DNA from: Maricurvus nonylphenolicus
Lineage (GTDB): Bacteria > Pseudomonadota > Gammaproteobacteria > Pseudomonadales > Cellvibrionaceae
NCBI RefSeq assembly: GCF_042854845.1
Contig: NZ_AP031498.1
Location: forward strand, 5,394,001-5,458,000
DNA length: 64,000 nucleotides
Reading direction: 5' to 3'
The first letter of the stretch is position 1. Every line of letters begins with the position of its first letter. The notes beneath the pieces are model-generated. The model was not told where the DNA came from, ran no database searches, and saw nothing but the letters and a program-made list of their open reading frames with translations. Position numbers and translations under genes: made by a program. Positions 25,821-33,826 of this stretch are shown here, piece after piece.

Positions 25821-27821
25821 TTAGTCCAGAACTTCTTCAACGGTGGCGACAACGTTTTCAACGGTGAAACCAAAGTGCTTCATCAGTTCGCCGCCAGGAG
25901 CAGACTCACCGAAGGTGCTCATGCCCACAACGCGACCGTCGAGGCCAACAAACTTCCACCAGTAATCTTCGTGCGCCGCTTCAACCGCAACACGGGCAGC
26001 CACTTCAATCGGCAGCACCTCTTGACGGTAAGCAGCATCCTGCGCGCTAAACAGCTCAGCACATGGCATGGATACCACACGGATTTTCTTGCCTTGGCCA
26101 GCCAGTTGGTCAGCAGCGGCAACCGCCAGCTCAACCTCAGAACCGGTGGCGATAATGATGGCTTCTGGCTCACCGTCACAGTCTTTCAGTACGTAAGCAC
26201 CGCGGGCGATATTGGCCAGCTGCTCGTCGTTACGCGCCTGTGGAGCCAGACCCTGACGGCTAAATACCAGCGCGGTAGGGCCGTCTTGACGCTCAACCGC
26301 AGACTTCCAGGACACGGCAGATTCAACCGCATCACAAGGGCGCCAGGTTTGCAGGTTTGGCGTGGTACGCAGGCTGGTCAGCTGCTCAACCGGCTGGTGA
26401 GTAGGACCGTCTTCACCCAGACCAATGGAGTCGTGGGTGTAAACAAAAATGCTTTGCTGGCCCATCAAGGCAGCCATACGCACGGCGTTGCGAGCGTATT
26501 CCATAAACATCATGAAGGTCGCACCGTAGTTAACGAAACCGCCGTGCAGGGCGATACCGTTCATCATGGCGCTCATGGCGAATTCACGTACACCGTAGTG
26601 GATGTAGTTACCGCTGGCATCTTCAGCCGTGACCGCCTTGGAACCACTCCAGGTAGTCAGGTTGGACGGCGCCAGGTCAGCAGAACCACCCAACAGCTCT
26701 GGCAGCATTGGGCCAAAGGCGTTCAGGCAGTTTTGAGACGCTTTACGGGAAGCAACCTTCTCGGCTTTTTCCTGACACTCACGTACGTAGGCTTCAGCCT
26801 TCTCGGAGAAATCAGCAGGCAGTTCGCCTTTGATCACACGGCGCTCGAACTCGGCCGCCAGCTCAGGGTGAGCGGCGCGGTAGGCATCAAACTTATCATT
26901 CCAGGCCAACTCCAGCTCGTTACCTTTGGACTTGGCATCCCAACCTTCGTAGACGTTGGCCGGGACCTCAAAAGCACCGTGCTCCCAGTTCAGGGCTTTA
27001 CGCACCAACTGAACTTCGTCTTCACCCAGAGGGGCACCGTGACACTCTTCTTTACCTTGCTTATTCGGAGAACCAAAACCGATCACGGTTTTGCAGCAGA
27101 TAATGGTTGGTTTGCTGGTTTCAGCTTGCGCAGCTTCGATAGCGGCTTTAATGGCAGCGGCGTCGTGACCATCCACCGCCGGGATTACGTGCCAGCCGTA
27201 GGATTCAAAACGTTTCGGGGTATCGTCGGTAAACCAGCCCTCAACTTCACCGTCGATGGAGATGCCGTTGTCATCGTAGAAAGCGATCAGCTTGCCCAGG
27301 CCCAGGGTACCGGCCAGAGAACAGGCCTCGTGGGAGATACCTTCCATCAAACAACCGTCACCCATAAAGGCGTAGGTGAAGTGATCAACAATATCGTGAC
27401 CTTCGCGGTTGAACTGACCGGCCAGGGTCTTCTCGGCCAGCGCCATACCCACAGCATTGGTAATGCCCTGACCCAGTGGGCCAGTGGTGGTTTCTACACC
27501 TGGAGCATAGCCATACTCAGGGTGACCAGGGGTCTTGGAGTGCATCTGACGGAAGTTCTTCAGCTCTTCAATCGGCAGGTCGTAGCCACTCAGGTGCAGC
27601 AGAGAGTAAATCAGCATAGAGCCGTGGCCGTTGGACAGAACAAAACGGTCGCGGTCAGCCCACTGTGGGTTATTCGGGTTGTGCTGCAAGAAATCGTTCC
27701 ACAGAACTTCGGCGATATCCGCCATGCCCATCGGGGCTCCTGGGTGGCCACTGTTGGCTTTCTGGACAGCGTCCATGGACAGGACTCGGATGGCATTGGC
27801 TAATTCGGCGCGAGATGACAT
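25821..27821 (-). CDS. tktA: Transketolase
   Basis: 666 residues (E. coli TktA 663). This thiamine-diphosphate enzyme moves two-carbon ketol units in the pentose phosphate pathway. The N-terminal ThDP motif GDGCLMEGISHEACSLAGTLGLGKLIAFYDDN is clear, as are GHGSMLIYSLLHLSGY, and FVYTHDSIGLGEDGPTHQPVEQL in the Pyr domain. A third, C-terminal domain follows. AGGAG is 10 bases before the ATG. It is first gene of tktA-epd-pgk-fba. Its long minus-strand codon bias leaves a 642-codon open frame on the other strand, which is not a gene. Confidence 0.98.
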   Translation of the reverse strand: MSSRAELANAIRVLSMDAVQKANSGHPGAPMGMADIAEVLWNDFLQHNPNNPQWADRDRFVLSNGHGSMLIYSLLHLSGYDLPIEELKNFRQMHSKTPGHPEYGYAPGVETTTGPLGQGITNAVGMALAEKTLAGQFNREGHDIVDHFTYAFMGDGCLMEGISHEACSLAGTLGLGKLIAFYDDNGISIDGEVEGWFTDDTPKRFESYGWHVIPAVDGHDAAAIKAAIEAAQAETSKPTIICCKTVIGFGSPNKQGKEECHGAPLGEDEVQLVRKALNWEHGAFEVPANVYEGWDAKSKGNELELAWNDKFDAYRAAHPELAAEFERRVIKGELPADFSEKAEAYVRECQEKAEKVASRKASQNCLNAFGPMLPELLGGSADLAPSNLTTWSGSKAVTAEDASGNYIHYGVREFAMSAMMNGIALHGGFVNYGATFMMFMEYARNAVRMAALMGQQSIFVYTHDSIGLGEDGPTHQPVEQLTSLRTTPNLQTWRPCDAVESAVSWKSAVERQDGPTALVFSRQGLAPQARNDEQLANIARGAYVLKDCDGEPEAIIIATGSEVELAVAAADQLAGQGKKIRVVSMPCAELFSAQDAAYRQEVLPIEVAARVAVEAAHEDYWWKFVGLDGRVVGMSTFGESAPGGELMKHFGFTVENVVATVEEVLD

Positions 27822-27913
27822 GGGCTCTAGGCTCCTGGGTATTTAAGGGCGCATTAAAAATGGGGCGCTATTTTCTCGCACCTCACCGGTGGGGTAAAGG
27901 TGTGGGGCCAAAT

Positions 27914-27958
27914 AAAGGCCGCTTCGGCGGAAAATTATCCGTTTAGTGGGCCTTTTTT
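27914..27958. terminator. Terminator-like hairpin in the tktA upstream region
   Basis: AAAGGCC (27914-27920) pairs with GGCCTTT (27949-27955), followed by TTT on the plus strand. No plus-strand gene ends here. On the minus strand it would lie in the tktA leader, where it could be an attenuator-like structure or the relic of a neighbour's terminator. A second small stem (GCCG/CGGC) competes with it. Confidence 0.35.
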
Positions 27959-28029
27959 ATCTCCGTGTGTTCATCACTCCCATCTCTACAGCCGTTTCAA
28001 TCTAAAGTACTTGCACGGTTTCCACCTGA

Positions 28030-28066
28030 GTGCTACATTTTTAGCATCATGCTAAAAATGTAGCAC
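28030..28066. promoter_or_regulatory. Perfect 37-bp palindrome upstream of the BlaI-type regulator, probable operator
   Basis: GTGCTACATTTTTAGCA (28030-28046), a 3-base centre, and TGCTAAAAATGTAGCAC (28050-28066) are exact inverted copies with 17-bp arms. Each arm contains TACA/TGTA, the core of BlaI/MecI operators. It ends 37 bases before the regulator's ATG, so autoregulation of the three-gene module is likely. It could also fold as a strong hairpin in RNA. Confidence 0.8.
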
Positions 28067-28103
28067 TACCGATAGTTAACCTAGGAGTGTAATCAAAGCG
28101 CTT

Positions 28104-28517
28104 ATGGCTACACCTAACAAATTCAGTCGCCGCGAGCGGCAAATTATGGACGTGCTCTATGAGCGCAAAGAGGCCTCGGCCCAAGAAGTACTTGATGGCA
28201 TGGAAGATCCACCCAGCTACTCCAGTGTACGTGCGCTGCTGGCACGCTTGCTTGAAAAGGGGGCCGTAACCCACCGCCAGGAGGGCGCCAAGTATATCTA
28301 TGCCCCTGCCGTTGCTGTGGATGACGCACGGGAATCTGCTGTCAAACGACTGGTAAACACCTTTTTCGAAGGCTCTGCCCTGCAGGCGGTCAATGCACTG
28401 TTAGGCGGCAAGGAAAATCAGCTTAGCGACTCGGAACTCGACGAGCTTGAGCAGGCCATTGCCCAAGCCAGATCGAAAACCAAGGTATCGAGGAAAGACG
28501 ACAACACATCGTCATAA
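28104..28517 (+). CDS. BlaI/MecI-family (penicillinase repressor) transcriptional regulator
   Basis: 137 residues. A winged helix (FSRRERQIMDVLYERKEASAQEVLDGMEDPPSYSSVRALLARLLEKGAVTHRQEG, about 7-65) is followed by a dimerisation/cleavage domain (about 70-125). In known systems such repressors dimerise on TACA/TGTA palindromes and are inactivated by proteolysis triggered by a BlaR1-type M56 membrane peptidase, which here is the next gene (23 bases downstream). The 37-bp palindrome upstream is the natural operator. No beta-lactamase gene is in this module, so the controlled function is something else. Confidence 0.92.
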   Translation: MATPNKFSRRERQIMDVLYERKEASAQEVLDGMEDPPSYSSVRALLARLLEKGAVTHRQEGAKYIYAPAVAVDDARESAVKRLVNTFFEGSALQAVNALLGGKENQLSDSELDELEQAIAQARSKTKVSRKDDNTSS

Positions 28518-28540
28518 ACCCAAGCGGAAGGAGAGCAACA

Positions 28541-30070
28541 ATGACACTACTTGATCTATTGCTGCTGATGGTTATCAAGCCATTACTGGTCATCGCATTG
28601 GGCGTTTGGCACTTGCAATCAACCTCGCAACTCTCGGCCAGTTTTCGCCATAGCCTGCTCTTTATCTGCCTGTTACTGATTCCGCTGTTAGTCATCAGCA
28701 ACTTACTGCTACCTAACTGGCAACTCAACCTGCATAGTACTCACCCCCTGTTACAACTGACCATTGCAGAGGCCTGGCAACTCACCTGGTTTAAATTCAC
28801 GCTTGCCATCTATTTAGTGGGCTGCCTCTGGTCTTTGTTTTACCTCGGTCTTGGGTTATTTGCCCTCTCCATTCGAAATCGAAAACAACAGCAACACGAA
28901 AAACTGCAGCAGCTGTGTAATCGACTCCGAGGCTTGGCGCAATTAAAACGCAAGGTAACCATACACTTGGATAATCAATGTCGCGTCCCTTATGTGTGGG
29001 GAGCGATTCACCCTTCGCTGGTCCTGCCTAGCGCGGCGGCTCAATGGCCTGAACATCAACAACGTTTGGTTATGTTGCACGAATTAGGGCATGTCGCCCG
29101 CTGGGATTGGGTGTGCAGTTTACTGGTAAAATTTATTTGCGCACTGTTTTGGTTTCTGCCGTTTATTGCACGCCTAAACAAAACCTTTACCGATATGAGC
29201 GAGCGCGCCTGTGATGATTGGGTGATTGCCCAAGGCGAACAAAGCCCTGATTACGCGGAACTGCTGGTAACTATTGATAAAGGCTTTAAAAATCAGGACG
29301 ACCTGCCCGCGACATTTATCGATGGTAAAAACGGCTCTGCGCATTACCAACGCATTCTGGCACTACTTGACCGACTGGCTGATCACGAACCACGCACAAG
29401 CGGTGATTGGTGGCGAGCCATTAGTGCTGGCATCCTGTGGTTAATCCCTTTAACGCTGCTTCATGCCAGTGTTAATTTGCAAACACGACCTACAAACGCT
29501 GTGACATTTGAGCTGGCACCAGCTCCCATAAATAAAACTGCAACAACGCTAACAGTTAATCCAACGTTATGGCACAAGCCCATTAAACCGGATAACCAAC
29601 AAGCCCCAACCATGGAAGAAGTCTGGGTCAGTATCGAGATGCGGCAAGCTGTTTTTGATACCAGTGACATAAGCACGTCCAGCGAACATAAGCTTGCGGT
29701 AAATCCACAGGTGTTAATTGAAGGTTACCTTCCTGTAAGAACAGTATTACCGCATTACCCGCAGCGGGCATTAAAGCGAAACCTTGAAGGCAAGGTCATC
29801 GTGCAATTTACCATCGATGAACAAGGTCACACTCAACAGCCACGGATTGTTGCCTCTCAACCCAAAGGAATCTTTGAAAAAGCTGTACTCACAGCGTTAA
29901 AAGATTTCCGTTTCCAACCCCAACTGATTAACGGTCAGCCGACATCCATCAGTGGGGTTACCGAAGAGTTTGTCTTCCAGTTGTATGAAGCCGATGAAAA
30001 TCCGGCATTAAAAACTCGACGACGACACTCGCCCGTCAAGGGCCAAACCGCTATCGCGTTGCAACACTAG
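28541..30070 (+). CDS. BlaR1-like M56 membrane metallopeptidase fused to a TonB C-terminal domain
   Basis: 509 residues. Membrane spans are visible at about 5-25, 35-55, 80-110 and 295-312. The zinc site HELGH is at residues 180-184 (VMLHELGHVARWDW), with SERACDDWV downstream as the likely third-ligand helix. After a ~90-residue linker, the C-terminal ~90 residues form a TonB-C domain (VLPHYPQRALKRNLEGKVIVQFTIDEQGHTQ...FRFQP) on the periplasmic side. It takes the place of the penicillin-sensing domain of BlaR1. GGAGAG precedes the ATG. It is co-transcribed with the BlaI-type gene and a separate TonB-like gene, suggesting an envelope-sensing relay. Confidence 0.9.
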   Translation: MTLLDLLLLMVIKPLLVIALGVWHLQSTSQLSASFRHSLLFICLLLIPLLVISNLLLPNWQLNLHSTHPLLQLTIAEAWQLTWFKFTLAIYLVGCLWSLFYLGLGLFALSIRNRKQQQHEKLQQLCNRLRGLAQLKRKVTIHLDNQCRVPYVWGAIHPSLVLPSAAAQWPEHQQRLVMLHELGHVARWDWVCSLLVKFICALFWFLPFIARLNKTFTDMSERACDDWVIAQGEQSPDYAELLVTIDKGFKNQDDLPATFIDGKNGSAHYQRILALLDRLADHEPRTSGDWWRAISAGILWLIPLTLLHASVNLQTRPTNAVTFELAPAPINKTATTLTVNPTLWHKPIKPDNQQAPTMEEVWVSIEMRQAVFDTSDISTSSEHKLAVNPQVLIEGYLPVRTVLPHYPQRALKRNLEGKVIVQFTIDEQGHTQQPRIVASQPKGIFEKAVLTALKDFRFQPQLINGQPTSISGVTEEFVFQLYEADENPALKTRRRHSPVKGQTAIALQH

Positions 30071-30111
30071 ACGCAAACCTAAATTAACAATCACTATTTG
30101 GAGGGTGTCTT

Positions 30112-30747
30112 ATGGACATCGCAGCTACCGCTCGCCCTGAATTTCGTGTTTTGCCGCTTCGTTTTATCACTGCACTTCCAATTGCTTTTGCAGTCACGCT
30201 GGCCTTGTTGTACCTGATGCATCGATTGGTTTATATCGATGCGCCCCCCGTGGAAGATCCCCCCACAACCACTGTTGCAGAAATTATTTACATTCCCACC
30301 GATCTTGAAACACGCTACACCGAACCAAAACCCACTAAGCCTAAGGAACCCCAAATCGAGCCCTTGCCACCTGAAATGGCGAAAGAAAACTATGAGCGGC
30401 CAACGATTACCACAGGGCAAAATTTGGTCTACAACCCTGACAGCGAAGGTAAACCAAAAATTGGGTTTACCAGTAACGACAGCGTTGTTCAACAAGTCAT
30501 GGTACCACCACAATACCCTCGCATTGCCTTAGCTAAAGGCACCGAAGGATTTGTTGATGTTGCCTTTGAAGTCAGCGCCTTGGGCGTACCACAAAATGTG
30601 CGTGTAACACGAGCAGACCCGGAAGGTGTTTTTGAACGATCTGCAGTGCGTGCCGTTAAACGCTGGAAGTATTTACCACGTGATGCGGAAGCCGCCAAAT
30701 CCATCACCGTACACGAGCGCATCCGCTTTAAAATTGCAGCCCCCTAA
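30112..30747 (+). CDS. TonB-family energy transducer-like protein
   Basis: 211 residues. A single N-terminal membrane anchor (about 20-40, PIAFAVTLALLYLMHRLVYI), a Pro/Glu/Lys-rich periplasmic linker (about 43-90), and a C-terminal TonB domain (VPPQYPRIALAKGTEGFVDVAFEVSALG...AVKRWKYLP). GGAGGG lies before the ATG. It is the last gene of the BlaI/M56-TonB module. TonB normally couples the inner-membrane proton force (with ExbB and ExbD) to outer-membrane receptors; no exbBD are nearby, so it may use exbBD from elsewhere or have a structural or sensing role. Confidence 0.9.
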   Translation: MDIAATARPEFRVLPLRFITALPIAFAVTLALLYLMHRLVYIDAPPVEDPPTTTVAEIIYIPTDLETRYTEPKPTKPKEPQIEPLPPEMAKENYERPTITTGQNLVYNPDSEGKPKIGFTSNDSVVQQVMVPPQYPRIALAKGTEGFVDVAFEVSALGVPQNVRVTRADPEGVFERSAVRAVKRWKYLPRDAEAAKSITVHERIRFKIAAP

Positions 30748-30773
30748 TGAAGATATACACCCATAACAATACT

Positions 30774-30800
30774 CGAGGCGATCTTTGAAGTATCGCCTCG
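30774..30800. terminator. Hairpin between convergent TonB and desaturase genes
   Basis: CGAGGCGAT (30774-30782) and ATCGCCTCG (30792-30800) form a perfect 9-bp stem with a 9-nt loop. Short T-rich sequence follows on the plus strand (TATTTCC). It probably terminates the TonB module and perhaps the minus-strand desaturase. Confidence 0.6.
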
Positions 30801-30833
30801 TATTTCCATTTAGTATCTAACATTCAGATAGCT

Positions 30834-31730
30834 CTAGGACTCCATAGAAACCTGTGGCTTTAACCCGGTCAGGGACAGCGAGTAAATCGGCGCCCCTTTG
30901 GCTCGCATAATCGGCTCAATCTCCTCATATAAAGCCCTGTACTTGTAAAACGGCACCTTGGGAAACAGGTGATGGATTGAATGGTAGTTTTGAAACAGCC
31001 AGCACCAAGTCATCACAGTGTTACCAGGTCCATCCAGAACAATGGTTGAGGTATCAACATAGCGGCCCACCTGATCATGGGGACGATGCACTATATAGGC
31101 AAACAGGTAAATCAACGCGATCAATCCCAGCAGGGCGCCCACCACAAACAGGGCAAAGCCTTCTATCCAATAACCCTGAGCCACAAAGGCCGCACGAGCG
31201 CCCCAAGCCACCAGCGCCTCAACCACAACCGCAAACTTCTCGGATGTAGATGCCCTGCGCCATTGCTGCTCTATGTAAAAGCTGTATTGCCCACTTAACA
31301 ACCGGCAAGCAGAACGTACCGCCTTGAACGGCGACTGCCCCATTTCTGCTATCTGAAAATCCGGATCACGCTCAGCATCGTTGGTAAAACGGTGATGGGC
31401 GAGATGCTCAAACCGATGCGCCACAAACGGGAAACCCAGTACAAAACCCATACCATGGCCCAAGAGCTTTTGTAGCCACAACATGGAACGATGCTTGCCG
31501 ACTATCGCCCCGTGAACAGCATCGTGCATCACGGTATAGGCGGCGTAAGTAATCATGCCTATCAGTAAAACCCCCAGCCATAAGGGCAATACACCGGTTA
31601 CCACCGCAAACGGCGCAGCCAGATAACCACCTAAACAAACGCCCCCCAATAACACCCCAGGCCATGAAAAATCGCCCATGTATTTTGTCGCCAGCTTAAC
31701 GGCCTGATGATCCAGATTCACAGAATCCAT
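30834..31730 (-). CDS. Fatty acid desaturase family membrane di-iron enzyme
   Basis: 298 residues with about four hydrophobic segments. The three histidine boxes of membrane desaturases/hydroxylases are present: HDAVHG, HLAHH (within RFEHLAHHRFTN) and HSIHH (NYHSIHHLFP). They bind two irons and introduce double bonds, or hydroxyl or keto groups, into lipids or carotenoids. The closest feel is the beta-carotene ketolase/hydroxylase-like and fatty-acid desaturase mix. GGGAGAG precedes the ATG. It is divergent from an AraC regulator 137 bases away, which probably controls it. The substrate is unknown. Confidence 0.88.
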   Translation of the reverse strand: MDSVNLDHQAVKLATKYMGDFSWPGVLLGGVCLGGYLAAPFAVVTGVLPLWLGVLLIGMITYAAYTVMHDAVHGAIVGKHRSMLWLQKLLGHGMGFVLGFPFVAHRFEHLAHHRFTNDAERDPDFQIAEMGQSPFKAVRSACRLLSGQYSFYIEQQWRRASTSEKFAVVVEALVAWGARAAFVAQGYWIEGFALFVVGALLGLIALIYLFAYIVHRPHDQVGRYVDTSTIVLDGPGNTVMTWCWLFQNYHSIHHLFPKVPFYKYRALYEEIEPIMRAKGAPIYSLSLTGLKPQVSMES

Positions 31731-31867
31731 CGCTCTCTCCCGAATATTCTCTCTCTAGGTTTAAGGTTGTAAGAACAAGAGTGCGGGATTTTTGAGCAGT
31801 AACAGAGTGTATTAGTCGCCATATTGGTGTCATAATTCGCCAATATAAAACCTTTTGGCGATCAAAG

Positions 31868-32875
31868 ATGAACACCATCGGCCCAGCCTACGCCCTGTTT
31901 ATCTATCAGGCCATGATCGAGAAGGGCATAGCCAGCGAGGAACTGCTAGCTGACACGCAACTAAACCAACAGCTATTGGAGGCTGGCGACAACATCCCCA
32001 TGGATGGTTTTTTAACGCTGCTGAACAATGCCGACAGCCTCAGCCCCGAAAGCCATATCGGTATACTGCTTGGCAAGCGCAGCAACATTCTTGTGCTCGG
32101 CAGCGCCGGTATGGCCGCCGCCATTGCCCCCAACCTGCGCCAGGGTTTGCACATCCTCGACAGTTACAGCCGCCTGCATGTGTCTTACCTACGCGTTGCG
32201 GTTCGCTCCAATCTACAGGGCATGAGTATCGGCATTGACTTTATGCAGGATGTCGGCACCACCAAACGCTTCCATGTCGAAACCGCGTTTATGCTGTTTC
32301 AAAACTATTTGGAAACCATCGCTGGCGAAGCGGTGGCAGACGCACACTACTTTGTCCCCTACACAAAACCCGACTATGCCAGTGAGTACGAAGCACTCAT
32401 TCACAGCCCAATAACGTACGAACATAATGAAGCACACATACAAGTGCCGCGCCGTGTACTGGATGTTGCCTCGCCGTTTTATGACAACCCCGCATGGATC
32501 GAAAGCCAAAAGTTTCTCGCTAACCGTCTAAAATACCAAACCGAACAGGAAGCCGAACCTCAGCCGTACACCCAACACGTTCACGCCTTATTAAAAGCAC
32601 ACGAGCCACCTCTGCCCGGACTTAGTTACATTGCCAAGCAATTGCATGTTTCCGAGCGCACACTAAACCGGCGCTTACAACAAGAGGGCACCAACCTGCG
32701 CAAAATTAAGGCTGCACTTACGCACACCTGGGCGAAGCAGTATTTACAGGAAAGCGAATTAACCATTGATGCAATTGCATCGGTGCTGGGGTATCAAGAT
32801 AGTGCCAATTTTCGGCGGGCGTTTCGGAGTCGGGAAGGGTGCTCGCCAAAATACTTTCGAGAACAACAACCATAA
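31868..32875 (+). CDS. AraC-family transcriptional regulator
   Basis: 335 residues: an Arabinose_bd-type N-terminal domain (about 1-220), then a C-terminal double helix-turn-helix (LSYIAKQLHVSERTLNRRLQQEGTNLRKIK and IDAIASVLGYQDSANFRRAFRSREGCSPKYF). It is divergent from the desaturase gene. The shared 137-base promoter holds a CGCCAA/TTGGCG dyad (about 31840-31863) just before the ATG that may be its operator. Base composition is typical of the chromosome (33 G+C in 60 at 32041-32100), unlike the next genes downstream. Confidence 0.9.
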   Translation: MNTIGPAYALFIYQAMIEKGIASEELLADTQLNQQLLEAGDNIPMDGFLTLLNNADSLSPESHIGILLGKRSNILVLGSAGMAAAIAPNLRQGLHILDSYSRLHVSYLRVAVRSNLQGMSIGIDFMQDVGTTKRFHVETAFMLFQNYLETIAGEAVADAHYFVPYTKPDYASEYEALIHSPITYEHNEAHIQVPRRVLDVASPFYDNPAWIESQKFLANRLKYQTEQEAEPQPYTQHVHALLKAHEPPLPGLSYIAKQLHVSERTLNRRLQQEGTNLRKIKAALTHTWAKQYLQESELTIDAIASVLGYQDSANFRRAFRSREGCSPKYFREQQP

Positions 32876-33221
32876 GTGTTAGCTACCTCATACCTTTAAA
32901 TCGCAACCAAACGTTTCGATACTCTATTGCTGTGGACAACCCCAGAGATAAACGCCTTTAGATACTCATCTCCGGGGCAATGACGTGCTACAAAATTAAC
33001 TGTTTGATTTTAAAAGCATTTTAATAACCAAGAACTTATGTGGACAACCTGAGATAAGCGAGTCGAGCGAACTTAATCAAATAGACTATTGACTTCCGGG
33101 TTCTAAGAAGTTGAATTTTCAAGCTCTTTACTGAATAGTTAAACACTAACTAAGAAGGATATGTAACTGGAGGCAAGCGCCTTGAGGCGTATGTTATCGC
33201 TATTATTGGAAAAACAGAAAC
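32876..33221. other. AT-rich intergenic stretch with an imperfect direct repeat
   Basis: I see no gene here. Two related segments, TGTGGACAACCCCAGAGATA (from 32931) and TGTGGACAACCTGAGATAAG (from 33039), form an imperfect direct repeat about 108 bases apart. They recall the TGTGGATAA block of the repeats at 10071-13510, but the flanks do not match. The drop in G+C begins here and continues to about 35.2 kb. Confidence 0.5.
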
Positions 33222-33410
33222 ATGAAGAAGATATCGATACTTTTTTTGCTTCTATGCATTTCATACTCATCGCATGGATGAAATAAGGTCGCCAATTGCG
33301 ATTTTTCCATTGAAGACTTGTCTTCTTTGAAATCAGGTGTGACTGTTAGATTGAATAAAGCCTATAAAGCACTTAACAAGCCTAAGGGACGACAACTGTT
33401 TGAACTATGA
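33222..33410 (+). pseudogene. Small secreted-protein gene interrupted by an in-frame TGA
   Basis: The frame opens with a clean signal peptide (MKKISILFLLLCISYSSHG), stops at TGA 33279-33281, and continues in the same frame for 42 codons (NKVANCDFSIEDLSSLKSGV...) to a TGA at 33408-33410. That second stop overlaps the ATG of the next gene in an ATGA arrangement, typical of translational coupling. This argues that the whole 62-codon frame was the original gene and that the first TGA (from TGG or CGA) is a mutation. The mature domain has one Cys and is not recognised. Selenocysteine is unlikely: no SECIS-like stem was seen. Confidence 0.55.
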
Positions 33411-33826
33411 AATCCCCAAAATGCCAAGAAAAAATGTCTAAAGGCTTATGGCGGCAACACAATTACCTTTCATGCATATATTGTAATGGCGTGCGGATTG
33501 ACACACCTGCAAACATCTCCAGTTTAGTTAAAGTTGATCCTGCTGAGCTTTCCAAAAGATATAACTGCCCAACCTGCATAGATGCTAATTTTCAGCATGT
33601 AGCCATTGATGAGCATAGCGTTGAATTTTGTAATACCTGTAAGGGTGTTTTCCTAGACAAGTCCGAAATAGAAGCGCTATTTCCAAACCTATCAACAATA
33701 GATAAAATAACCGCAAAAGCAGATGTGAAGAATGCATTCCGCTCAACTGACTACTTTTTTCGACAGACTAGATCAGTAATCAACCTATTTCAACTGTTTA
33801 TCAGGAAGCAAATACATGAACACTAA
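33407..33826 (+). CDS. Zinc-ribbon protein of the zf-TFIIB type, 139 residues
   Basis: The protein has two cysteine-pair units: CQEKM...CIYC near the N-terminus, and YNCPTCIDANFQHVAIDEHSVEFCNTCKGVFLDKSEIEALF (about residues 53-92). The second matches the CPxC...CxxCxGxWLD pattern of the bacterial zf-TFIIB family, whose function is poorly known. There is no signal peptide. The start overlaps the preceding broken gene by 4 bases, and the end overlaps the next gene by 11, so all three form one coupled unit. G+C is low (22 of 60 at 33421-33480, 23 of 60 at 33601-33660), suggesting acquisition from elsewhere. Confidence 0.75.
   Translation: MKSPKCQEKMSKGLWRQHNYLSCIYCNGVRIDTPANISSLVKVDPAELSKRYNCPTCIDANFQHVAIDEHSVEFCNTCKGVFLDKSEIEALFPNLSTIDKITAKADVKNAFRSTDYFFRQTRSVINLFQLFIRKQIHEH

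Noticed and set aside
25875..27803. Open frame of 642 codons opposite tktA
   Set aside because: It lies wholly antisense to a clear transketolase gene. Its product has no family motifs, and long antisense frames are a by-product of the codon bias in highly expressed genes.
33279..33281. Selenocysteine codon in the small secreted gene
   Set aside because: The TGA comes right after the signal peptide, there is no adjacent SECIS-like stem, and no selenoprotein family fits.
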